64,000 nt of DNA from Symsagittifera roscoffensis (Eukaryota; Xenacoelomorpha; Acoela; Convolutidae): NCBI RefSeq assembly GCF_963678635.1, contig NC_087065.1, forward strand, positions 70,232,630-70,296,629. Reading direction: 5' to 3'. A program made the position numbers and the translations under genes. The notes beneath the pieces were generated by a model that saw only the letters and a list, made by a program, of their open reading frames with translations, made no database searches and was not told the origin of the DNA. Positions 14,674-23,322 of this stretch are shown here, piece by piece; position 1 is the stretch's first letter, and every line of letters starts with the position of its first letter.

Positions 14674-16475
14674 GCCGACAACTTGGATCCCTACACCGAT
14701 CAAATTCCCACCCAACCAACCTCACCTCTCCAATCCAAATAATACCACTTTTTGCTTTTCCGCCACCCGATTTCCCATCTAGTAATGTAACATCAGGCAT
14801 GAATTCCGACACTAATTCACACATCTCAGTTTTATACTCCACCTCACAACTCAATAACCCGAATATTGAAACCCCCGATGAATTCGCCGATTCAGAACCA
14901 TCCCCATCCAATAATTTTCATAACTCTTCAAATTTTTCTCAACCCCCTTTTCAACCTATATTATCAAATAACCCTGACCCAATCAATTCTACACCCTCTT
15001 ATGCTTCCCAAGTTACCCCAACCTACTCCTCATTTCATTCTGACCAATCATCTAATTCTCCAGACACCCCCCGAATCTCCCCAGAGCTAGATAATTTTAT
15101 AACCCTCCAACAACAACCCTACCACCTTCACACCCCAACCATAAACCAAATCTCTTCCACAATAGATTCATCCAACCCCCCTACCCCTACACCCTCTTCA
15201 AATTATACTGAATCATTAGCACCATCATCCACATCTACTGAATCTTCACTCAACACTAATAGAGCTTACCGCACTTTTAAAAGAAAGTTCCCCAACCATC
15301 CTTTCCCAGCAAAACCAGGAACAGCTCGTGAATACATCAACCATCCCAAGCACACTAACACAAAAGAATTTTTAGCTATCACCTTACCCTCATTCCCACA
15401 ATACACCTTAAACACCCCTCACGACACTAACGAAACACGCAGCTTTGTAGACGAATACGTTTTAATGCCCACTCTCTCTTGGACCTCATATTATTATTTT
15501 ACTAATCCCCTTTGCTTACCTTTATCTAGCACTCACATCGATATAGAGCAAAATAAGGACATGCTATATCGACTCACTACACCACTAACCGCTAGACAAT
15601 TTACTTACGTTGGATATAAAAAATCACTAAAAACACACACTGCACCTAGAGCTAATGAATATACACTCGAATACTATGATCATAACATCATCAGAGCTAA
15701 CCAAGATCAATTTTTAGACGACGATCGCTTCGCTAACCCACAAATCACCGAGAAATTTTTCATCACAACACCATATGTATTTACATTAAACATCTTCGAT
15801 CGAAAATTTGACCACATTATTTCAGAAGCACTAACAGACACACAAGCATACGAAAGTTTTAAAGAACGCTTCCAAATATTTTCACTAACCTTTCATTTCC
15901 TTGCACCACACGAAAGAGATTTACACTGCTCACACGATATTATGTTGCGCACTAAACAAACCCACACATATAGTTATTATCGCTTCATCCAAAATCACTT
16001 TGACCTACACACACCCTCTAGACAACCACACCATCGTTTTCAATTCATTAATTCCAAATACACTTCACCATTTTTCCTAAATTTCACTTATTGCATTAAA
16101 GATACTAACCTTCATGGTATTCTTCGCAATTATGATCCCATAACCCAAATGTACATCTTTTGTCCCATCACCAAGACCTTCAACGCCGAAGAATCCCGAC
16201 CCTTCCTTATCCCGCACGAGTTTGTACAACCTATAGAAATCCCAATTTTAGAATTCATCCACAACACTAAATTCAATCATAAATTATATAATCTAATCCA
16301 AAACACACCTTACGAGTTTGCAGTTGGCACTGAAGAACTAACCACCATTAAGACACTTCAATTGCTTTGGCCACTGCTTCAGACTAAAAATATCATCCGC
16401 ATCTTAGCTAAACTACTAACAACTTCCGATCTCATCCACGACATCTTCCCCCACGGTTTTTTCCCCGACAACTAA
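14670..16475 (+). CDS. ORF E, 601-aa accessory protein of unknown function
   Basis: The last gene before the 3' LTR. Residues 1 to about 200 are low-complexity and rich in P, S, T and N. Residues from about 205 to 601 look globular and are strongly conserved in copy 2 (minus strand, 23323-24786), for example FKRKFPNHPFP.KPGTAREY, RQFTYVGYKK, LHCSHDIMLRTKQTHTY and IHDIFPHGFFPD. No signal peptide or membrane segment is seen. It starts on the ATGA that ends the Env tail, suggesting coupled translation. The position matches that of retroviral 3' accessory genes (nef or sag-like location), but no sequence family is recognised. A perfect splice-donor sequence begins three bases after its stop. Confidence 0.75.
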   Translation: MSRQLGSLHRSNSHPTNLTSPIQIIPLFAFPPPDFPSSNVTSGMNSDTNSHISVLYSTSQLNNPNIETPDEFADSEPSPSNNFHNSSNFSQPPFQPILSNNPDPINSTPSYASQVTPTYSSFHSDQSSNSPDTPRISPELDNFITLQQQPYHLHTPTINQISSTIDSSNPPTPTPSSNYTESLAPSSTSTESSLNTNRAYRTFKRKFPNHPFPAKPGTAREYINHPKHTNTKEFLAITLPSFPQYTLNTPHDTNETRSFVDEYVLMPTLSWTSYYYFTNPLCLPLSSTHIDIEQNKDMLYRLTTPLTARQFTYVGYKKSLKTHTAPRANEYTLEYYDHNIIRANQDQFLDDDRFANPQITEKFFITTPYVFTLNIFDRKFDHIISEALTDTQAYESFKERFQIFSLTFHFLAPHERDLHCSHDIMLRTKQTHTYSYYRFIQNHFDLHTPSRQPHHRFQFINSKYTSPFFLNFTYCIKDTNLHGILRNYDPITQMYIFCPITKTFNAEESRPFLIPHEFVQPIEIPILEFIHNTKFNHKLYNLIQNTPYEFAVGTEELTTIKTLQLLWPLLQTKNIIRILAKLLTTSDLIHDIFPHGFFPDN

Positions 16476-16478
16476 CAG

Positions 16479-16560
16479 GTAAGTATGAATTAAATACTAC
16501 TAACTAATTACAATATTAGAAACTCACCATTCTTTATCCATGTTTTCTTTAAATTTTTAG
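16479..16560 (+). other. Candidate 82-base intron after ORF E
   Basis: CAG|GTAAGTATG at 16476-16487, the branch-point consensus TACTAAC at 16498-16504, a T-rich stretch and TTTTTAG at 16560 make a textbook short intron. Copy 2 keeps TACTAAC and an ATTCTAG acceptor but its donor reads CAG|TTAAGTAT. The intron lies entirely after the ORF E stop. With the donor three bases past the stop, splicing would not be expected to trigger nonsense-mediated decay. Confidence 0.5.
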
Positions 16561-16589
16561 CCTTCATCCGACAATCATCTAAAAAATTC

Positions 16590-16608
16590 ACAAAAGAAAA
16601 ATAAAAAA
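16590..16608 (+). promoter_or_regulatory. Possible polypurine tract
   Basis: ACAAAAGAAAAATAAAAAA, just downstream of the candidate intron. Copy 2 has an equivalent A/G run (reverse complement of about 23191-23212). It would prime plus-strand DNA and mark the start of the 3' LTR. It contains T and the LTR 5' terminus is not proven. Confidence 0.35.
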
Positions 16609-17349
16609 TCGAAAACTTCTTCAAACAATTTCAAAACTCTATTAATCTTTTACACTCATAAATTTAATCAATTTAATACCAATGCAGTAAATTCATTTAT
16701 AAATTTTTCCCCCAAGCAGTAAATCTAATAATGATGAAAATTTGTAACTTAATTTTTCCCAATAAAAAGCAGTAAAATTCAAAATTCTATGTAGTAAATT
16801 GATAAAACGCAAATGCAGAACTAACCTTTTGATATTCTCATTTATTCGCACAGAAATTCTATCCACACTCGCACAGCTCGCCCACGAAGAATTGTTTAAA
16901 ATAATGAATTTCAGATTCAAGTTTTAACACTCAACAACTCTAACACAAGATAACACGTTTTAAACTTTCCTTTAACCCGGTTGGAAAGGAATCATATACT
17001 AAACAAAACTAACCAACGCAGCTTACTAAATACCACAAATCATAGAATAACAGCATGACTATGAAAAGGAAACCAACGGTACCCAAACCGGATTAACCCA
17101 GTTTAAAACTGGATAAATTATTCTTTTGAAGACTATTATAAAGTCTCAGAAAGAAATAATAGAACACAAAAAAGTCGAAAGACGAACCCATACCACAAAC
17201 AATTTGATTTTTGAAAAAAAGGACACAACCAACAAGACATAAGAAAAAACCACAACAACTCAACATAAAACGTTGTCACATAACAGGACCCCTCACAAAA
17301 ACCGCATGAAATCATACTCCCACTCCTGGCCTAACCCACCAGGAAGGAC

Positions 17350-17385
17350 GTCCTGAGCATGCTCTATAGCCGGCCTAACCCACCG
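17350..17385 (+). promoter_or_regulatory. Most conserved U3 block, candidate core promoter
   Basis: ACGTCCTGAGCATGCTCTA followed by (T/A)AGCCGGCCTA is nearly unchanged in copies 1, 2 (about 22425-22460, minus) and 3 (44641-44670), while the flanking LTR sequence differs. It contains TCTATAG and a GCATGC palindrome and is flanked by two GGCCTAACCCACC repeats here. A promoter or transcription-factor site is the simplest explanation. Confidence 0.45.
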
Positions 17386-17425
17386 CGCTACATCCACGCT
17401 TTGTGACCACACCTCTATTTTTAAT

Positions 17426-17453
17426 AAGAGCTACTCAAGGGTGAGTAACTCTT
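17426..17453 (+). promoter_or_regulatory. LTR hairpin containing a GTGAGT donor
   Basis: AAGAGCTACTC and GAGTAACTCTT flank the loop AAGGGT; 10 of 11 positions pair. The 3' arm overlaps AGG|GTGAGTAA (GT at 17441), a strong donor consensus. Copy 2 keeps both the stem and the donor. Copy 3 has a different sequence here, but GAAACAC/GTGTTTC can form a stem at the same place. Confidence 0.4.
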
Positions 17454-18201
17454 CAAAATAACCGAACTAAAACAAAAAGCTTTTGTGAAAACAACTAACT
17501 AAAATCAAAATTAAAAAATATTAAACTAATAAAAGTTTTATAAAATGTAAATTACAATATGCAATACATAGATCAGAATACAACACCAAGGACGAACATC
17601 TAAAGACAAAACGACCCCACTACACTCGAGAGAGAATGGCCAACTACAATCGATATGCCACTCACAATCACAACTCAAAGGATTTAGAGTACGACTTGAC
17701 TTCGCAGAAAAGGACTTCATTGAACTAGACCAATGACCACCTCGATGTTCAAGTATACGTACAGATCCGAGTAACCAGGCATCCCCTCCACGCACAATCT
17801 CCACGCCATTCCCAAACTAGATCAGACACAAAAGAAGTTCTCCACGCAGAACAGAAAAACCTGACATATCCAACCATTCTGAAATCAGATTTGAGTTTGT
17901 TGCGAAGACTTAGTCGTTGTCACTAGAAGACACAACGTCTTATGTCTCTAACTCCAGCTTCCTGGAACTTCCCTAACAAAGAGGAAACGGAAGAAAATTA
18001 TGATGTTCGCCAAAAACCAACGTCCATCATCCATCCTTCGAATTGCAGAAGAACTATTCTAAAAAACTCTGTAAAACCCGGATGGGTGGAACCTGATCTA
18101 AACTACATTTTATGATTGGATAAATTAGATATTTTACCAATGTAAAGTATTTAATATTAACCAATCATGATCCATCTAACTAACAACCCACTTATTTGTA
18201 A

Positions 18202-18229
18202 GTGCTGAAATTACTTGTAATTTCAGCAC
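18202..18229 (+). promoter_or_regulatory. Perfect 13-bp LTR hairpin
   Basis: GTGCTGAAATTAC and GTAATTTCAGCAC with a two-base loop. Copy 2 (21575-21600) keeps 12-bp arms with the loop changed. Copy 3 (45914-45939) has one paired change (T-A to C-G) and one mismatch. Maintenance of the stem in three diverged copies suggests an RNA or DNA structure with a role in the LTR. Confidence 0.55.
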
Positions 18230-18497
18230 CAGAGAGATTTGAATTTAACTTAGAAATTAGTTGAACTCTCCCGAGCACTTCAGCAGCCGCAATAAACCAG
18301 TATACCCTAGATCTATTGAGCCTAGCAGAGACTAGTTAAACAACCTGAGACTAGATAGTATAAGAGTAAGATTAGGATCGGTATTAGACTAAGAAGTTGC
18401 ACGAATCTATCCGGCCGAAAATAAGATAGCGTGACGAGCAGACGGTGTACCCTATCCGAAATTACTCTATGAGTTATACCCATCGGTCCTAACTCAA

Positions 18498-19508
18498 TTG
18501 CTTAATTAGGGGAAAGTTAATTAGAGTTTGAATTCTTAGCCAGCATTTCTGAAGATAAAAGATCTCGTGCGCAATAATTAGAGATTTGTTTTTGCCTTCC
18601 AAGTCTTTAAGTTCTACCGGGTTCATTTTCGCCAGGGTAAAAGTAACACTGGTCGATTCATATGTTGTAACAGTCATTAGCAGGGACTTAAAACGATTCT
18701 GATCTGAAGGAATATATGTGCTGATTAGTGTGTATGTTTGTAGCACTTGTAACAAAATTCTCTGCGGTAGCAGACTTAAGATGAACAAAAAATTCCCTTG
18801 CTGTTATTCTGTTCTTTTTTCTAAGCTGAACATTATTTTCAATTGCTATAGACAGCCTTGAAAAATAATCAGCTGCCAGATTTACTCTTAATTGAATATT
18901 CCCCAGAGCAAAATTGAACATTAGAATATGATATACTTCGTTCCAGAGTGACACAGGGACCCTTTTTGCTAGCAAGATTCTAGTGTGGTTTTTGATGTCG
19001 GTCAGAATTAGGAGTGGTTTTTCAACTCCCCAATTTACAGGTGCATAATTATCAAGGGCGAAATGTAGGACCAAAAAATCTTTTGCATAAACTGATATTT
19101 TGGGTTGGGCTGAATTGAAAATGCCTTGGAAAAAAGTTGGACGGTTTGGAGATCCAAAAAAACCGGTCCGTACTGTTTTTTTTTCGGCTTTTCCGTGTGA
19201 TCTTAAGCCATCGAAACATCCAGCTGCGTAAAAGAATGAATCTGTTAAAACTAAATACTGGAGATATTTTTGAGTAATTGAAGGCTGAGATGATAAATCG
19301 CTTGTAACTAAGACTTCAAAGAATCTATAAATTCAAAGTGGCATCATCAGACTTTAAAAGTAAGTAGAAAGGAAGGAGCTTCTCGGCGTGCCTAGGATTA
19401 TTTATTTTATAAAATTGACAAAGTCAATAAATTTTCGTTTCTGTTTAAACTTTCGCGATACGCTGAGTGTTTTCGCAATAATTTTTTGCGATACGCTGAG
19501 TGTTTTCA
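18498..19508 (-). pseudogene. pol: Old Ty3-like element: RT connection and RNase H
   Basis: Minus-strand relic of a different Ty3-like family. Reading from 19508 down, one finds a connection-type stretch (AEKLLPFYLLLKSDD, near 19370), then RNase H: LVLTDSFFYAAGCF near 19240, YAKDFLVLHFALDNYAP near 19050, KPLLILTDIKNHTR near 19010 and VNLAADYFSRL near 18865. The usual Glu of the second motif is Asp here (AKDF). A frameshift near 18760 leads into a C-terminal linker (MNPVELKDLE) that ends at the junction with the LTR of copy 1. A 32-base tandem duplication (AACACTCAGCGTATCGC twice) sits at about 19447-19506. Confidence 0.7.
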
Positions 19509-20709
19509 CCCTAGTCGATCAAGGGAGGTTATCTTGCAAGATCTTGCAAGATTCTTGCAAAAGAGGGTTATCTTGCAAGATCTTGCAAGATGGAGGTTAT
19601 CTTGCAAGATCTTGCAAGATGGAGGTTATCTTGCAAGAATCTTGAAAGAGGGAGGCTATCTTGCAAGAATCTTGCAAGAATCTTGCAAGATAACCATCCC
19701 AAAATTTCTGTCGAAAAACACAAAAAAATAACAGAAATTAGGTGTAAGATCAAAAAAATTGTTCTAGAACGAGATGCTTAACGAATAAAATTTCTAGAAC
19801 GAGATGTTTCTAAATGCTTAATGAATAAAATTAGACAAAAATCATGCGTTAAAAAGTAGTCGCATATTTGTTGTTAATTTATTCAATGAGATTAAAAGTA
19901 TCAACCAATCAAATCTTTTTAATTTATTCGCAATTATTGCGGCTACTGGTTTGCGAAAATTGAAGGATTATTGGCCAAAAAATTTTTGTGACGAATTGCT
20001 TTAATTAGTTCAAACCGGGGATATTTAGTTTTTTCGACTATCGATTTCTAGTTTTGAAAGTGGAATTTACTTTTTAGATTTCCAGAGAATAAAAACTTTA
20101 CTTATTGATCCAGTTTTCTCAAGTCGGGTTCATGTTATCAAAAAAGCGCCCATCATAAATTGTTCTAGAAATTTAAAGAGCTTAAAGGGCTTCTATTTTT
20201 TTCTTTGAGTTTTGAAAGTTGAGATTTTTCAACAACGTCAGTGTTATTTTTTAATGTTTACTTGCGTTCATCTTGTGCTTAATCTTTACCTGTTTTTATT
20301 TCTTTAAATTTATGCTCTCAATTGATGTAAATTGTGTTTTTCCTATTTTGAGAGATTAAGGTATAAGTAGTCGATCAAAACTTGAAGATAGCCGCCTATC
20401 ACAAAAAAAGTTTTAAAAAAAGAAGCTTTCTGGGGGCAACCGCCTAGCGGGCTGTGTGTATGTATGCGTAGCTAAGATTGCTTCCTTCTTCCACGAACGC
20501 TACTTGGTTGTCTTCGCGTGTAAAGCTGTTTTTGCCCAAAAAAATTGTATCTTTAAAGATCTTGCAAAAAAGATTATCTTTAAAGGAAGTTATCTTGCAA
20601 GATCTTGCAAGAATCTTGCAAGATCTTTTAAAGAGATGCATCCTCTTTAAAAGAATCTTGCAAGATTCTTGCAAGATCTTGCAAGATAACCTCCCTTGAT
20701 CGACTAGGG
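19509..20709. mobile_element. 1.2-kb fold-back element with TCTTGCAAGA arrays
   Basis: Begins CCCTAGTCGATCAAGGGAGG and ends with its exact reverse complement. The terminal inverted repeat is perfect over more than 40 bases and continues imperfectly through arrays of the palindrome TCTTGCAAGA at both ends, including a run of about 29-bp units ending in TGGAGGTT on the left. It splits the RT and RNase H halves of the older retroelement. The flanks share only two bases, so no clear target duplication is seen. No transposase is encoded; the interior is AT-rich. A non-autonomous DNA transposon or fold-back repeat is the best fit. Confidence 0.7.
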
Positions 20710-20934
20710 CAGAACATTCCATCTTCTGTTATGGTGCTTCCGAGGAACGATACATTCGGCTGTCTGAAATTGCTTTTGCTTCTGCTTAGTTCTAGGTCAC
20801 TTTTACGTATGCATTCTAGTTTTTGGGTGAAGTTGTCAACCATTTCTTTGCTAAATGTTGCGGCTGTTCCTGTTTCGTCGACGTATTGGAAACATTCATC
20901 AGTCAGGATGCACTCATCCAACTGTTATCGCATA
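20710..20934 (-). pseudogene. pol: Old Ty3-like element: RT palm/thumb fragment
   Basis: The other half of the relic that resumes at 19508. It reads FQYVDETGTAATFSKEM at the catalytic motif, where YVDD has become YVDE, then KLECIRKSDLELSRSKSNF and VSFLGSTITEDG, a normal RT thumb order. It is cut on one side by the LTR end of giant copy 2 and on the other by the fold-back element. It is non-functional. Confidence 0.7.
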
Positions 20935-20944
20935 GAGAAACATT

Positions 20945-23190
20945 AATAAACCTGTTTAGCGCCTGAAATGATCATGAAGATTGACTTCAAAATTTTATGT
21001 TTGCAGATGAAAATCTAAATTCATTGCTAATAAGATTCTAAATATAAAAGTTTGTGTTGGCTTTTGCCGTACAATCATAAAACTATTTAGTAAGTTTCTA
21101 CTTTGTCGTATGTCGTCTCTTGTTCGAGGTCTTCTTCCAATTCCGGGTAGTTCTATTATTGTTCGGAATATCGGCTCTGATCTATTGAGTCGTAGAGACA
21201 TTTCGATTAAATTATTATCGTATAACATTTTGAAAATGTTTTGTCTAAATTCTAATATATTTTTGGTTAGTTCTAAGCTATTAAGTCTTATTCGAGACTT
21301 ATGGTCGCACCAGCTGAGTTAGAACCGATGTGGTATAACTCATAGAGTAATTTCGGATAGGGTACACCGTCTGCTATCTTATTTTCGGCCGGATAGATTC
21401 CTGCAACTTCTTAGTCTAATACCGATCCTAATCTTACTCTTATACTTTCTAGTCTCAGGGTGTTTAACTAGTCTCTGCGAGGCTCAATAGATCTAAAGTA
21501 TACTGGCTTATTGCAACTGCTGAAGTTCTCTTGGAGAGGCAACTAATTTCAAAGTTAAATTCAAATCTCTCTGATGCTGAAATTACAAGTAATTTCAGCA
21601 TTTACAAATAAGTGGGTTGTTAGTTAGATGGATTATGATTGGTTAATAGTAAATACTTTACAGTGGTAAAATAGCCAATTTATCCAATTTTAAAATGTAG
21701 TTTAGATCAGGATCCACCCATCCGTGGTTTACAGAGTTTTTTAGAACTATCTTTCTGCAATTTTGAAGGATTGATAATGAACGTTGGTATTTGGCGAACA
21801 TCAATTTCTTGACCGGTTCCTCTTGGAGAAGAACGTTCCAGGACGCTGGAAATATGGATAGGAAATTGTTACGTTTTCATTCGACAACGACTGTGATCCC
21901 CAATGAAATCAATCCGATTTCAAAATGGTTTGCTATGACAGGTTTTTCTGTATTATGAAGAGAACTTGTTTTGTGTGCAACCTCGTCTGGGAATGGCGTG
22001 AAGATCGTGTGTGGAAGGGATGCCTTGTAACTCGGATCTGTACGTATACTTGAACATCGAGGTGGTCATTGGTCTAGTTCAATGAAGTCCTTTTCTGCGA
22101 AGTCAAGTCGTACTCTAAATACTTTGAGTTGTGATTGTGGATGGCATGTCGGTTGTGCTTAGCCATTCTATTGTTCGAGTGTGATGGGATCATCTAGTCT
22201 TTGAATGTTCGTCTTTGTTGTTGTGTTTTGATCTATATACTGCAAAGTATGATTTACATTTTATAGAATTATGTTAATTCAATTTTTTAATCATGATTTT
22301 AGTTAGTCGTTTTCACAAAAGCGTTTTGTTTCAGTTTGGTTATTTTGAAGAGTTACTCACCCTTGAGTACCTCTTATTAAAAATAGGAGTGTGATCACAA
22401 AGCGTGGATGTAGCGCGGTGGGTTAGGCCGGCTATAGAGCATGCTCAGAACGTCCTCTCTGGTGGGGTTAGGCGAGGAGTGGGAGTATGATTTCATGCTG
22501 TTTCTTTGAGAGGTCCTGTTATGTGATAACGTTTTATGTTGGGTTTATGTTGGTCTTTCTTATGTTGCTTTGGTTGTGTCCTTTTTTCAAAAATCAAATT
22601 GTTTTTGTTATGGGTTTGTCTTTCGACTTTTTTTATGTTTTATTATTTCTTTCTTAGATTTTATAATAGTCGTCAAAAGATTAATTTATCCAGTTTTATA
22701 CTGGGTTAATCCGGTTTGGGTACCGTTGGTTTTCTTTTCTTAGTCATGCTGTTATTTTATGATTTGTGGTGTTTAGTAAGCTGCGTTGGTTAGTTTGGTT
22801 TAGTATATAATTCTTTTGCAACTGGGTTGAAGGAAAGTTTGAAACTTGTTATCGTGTGTTAGAGTTGTTGAGAGTGAAAGCTTGAAACTTAAAATCATTA
22901 TTTAAACCATTCTTCGTGGGCGAGCTGTGCGAGATGAAATGGAATTTTTGTGCGAGTGAATTGGAAATATTGAAAAGGTTAGTACTGCCCCTCATTTTAT
23001 TAATTTATTGAATAGAATTTGAAGTTTACTGCGTTTTGTGGGAATTTCAAAATCATAAATTTTCATCGTAATTAAGTTAACTGCTTCATGGGGAAATAAT
23101 TCATAAATAAAATTACTACATTTGGTATGAATTTTATTACATTATTTAGTGCAAGAAATTAACGAATCTTAAGAGAATTTAACAAATTTG
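20945..23190 (-). repeat. 3' LTR of copy 2, about 2.2 kb
   Basis: Matches the 3' LTR of copy 1 plus the first 375 bases of the window, giving the full LTR length. It holds the conserved block near 22425-22460, the stem/donor near 22350-22380, the 12-bp hairpin at 21575-21600 and the 77-codon ORF. Its outer end lies against the RT fragment of the older element. Confidence 0.7.
20995..21228 (-). CDS. 77-aa LTR ORF, copy 2, 3' LTR
   Basis: Intact 77-codon frame, differing from the copy 1 version at a handful of residues, with the core GIGRRPRTRDDIRQSRN and the ending FIFRILLAMNLDFHLQT unchanged. Because it sits in the 3' LTR, it could only be expressed if transcription starts in this LTR or reads through. 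Confidence 0.6.
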   Translation of the reverse strand: MLYDNNLIEMSLRLNRSEPIFRTIIELPGIGRRPRTRDDIRQSRNLLNSFMIVRQKPTQTFIFRILLAMNLDFHLQT

Positions 23191-23322
23191 TATTTTTTTT
23201 CTTTTCTGTTTTGTAGATGATCGTGGTGTGAAGACTAGAATTATAAATCAAACATTGATAGAAAATAGTTAGTACTAATTTAAATTTATTAGTGAAGAGT
23301 ATTTTGAAATTATACTTAACTG

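Larger units (their letters stand above)
1..18497 (+). mobile_element. Giant Ty3/gypsy-like LTR element, copy 1 (nearly complete)
   Basis: An env-bearing LTR element with the order LTR ORF, leader, ORF A, Gag-Pro-Pol, ORF B, ORF C, ORF D, Env, ORF E, LTR. The window opens inside the 5' LTR. The 3' LTR breaks off at 18497, in a sequence (TCGGTCCTAACTCA) that also forms window positions 1-14. Putting the two partial LTRs together gives an LTR of about 2.2 kb and a full element of about 20 kb, which is long for Ty3/gypsy. A second copy on the minus strand (20945-37300) and a remnant (44637-48930) share the same order. Two breaks are seen: a one-base deletion in RT at about 7024 and a stop inside Env at 14131. 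The sense strand is rich in A and poor in G throughout. Confidence 0.9.
16609..18497 (+). repeat. 3' LTR of copy 1, truncated
   Basis: Homologous to the 3' LTR of copy 2 along its length. Features seen: spaced GCAGTAAA repeats at 16684-16800, a CCAGTTT-A-AAACTGG palindrome at 17099-17113, the promoter-like block near 17350, and hairpins near 17426 and 18202. The block from 17350 also occurs in copy 3 upstream of its leader, confirming that it is LTR sequence. The LTR stops at 18497, where an unrelated minus-strand retroelement fragment begins, so its last roughly 370 bases (including the 77-codon ORF) are missing. Confidence 0.75.

Noticed and set aside
19520-19690. CRISPR-like array of TCTTGCAAGA repeats
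   Set aside because: Repeats are palindromic, unevenly spaced without unique spacers, and lie in the inverted ends of a fold-back element in animal DNA.
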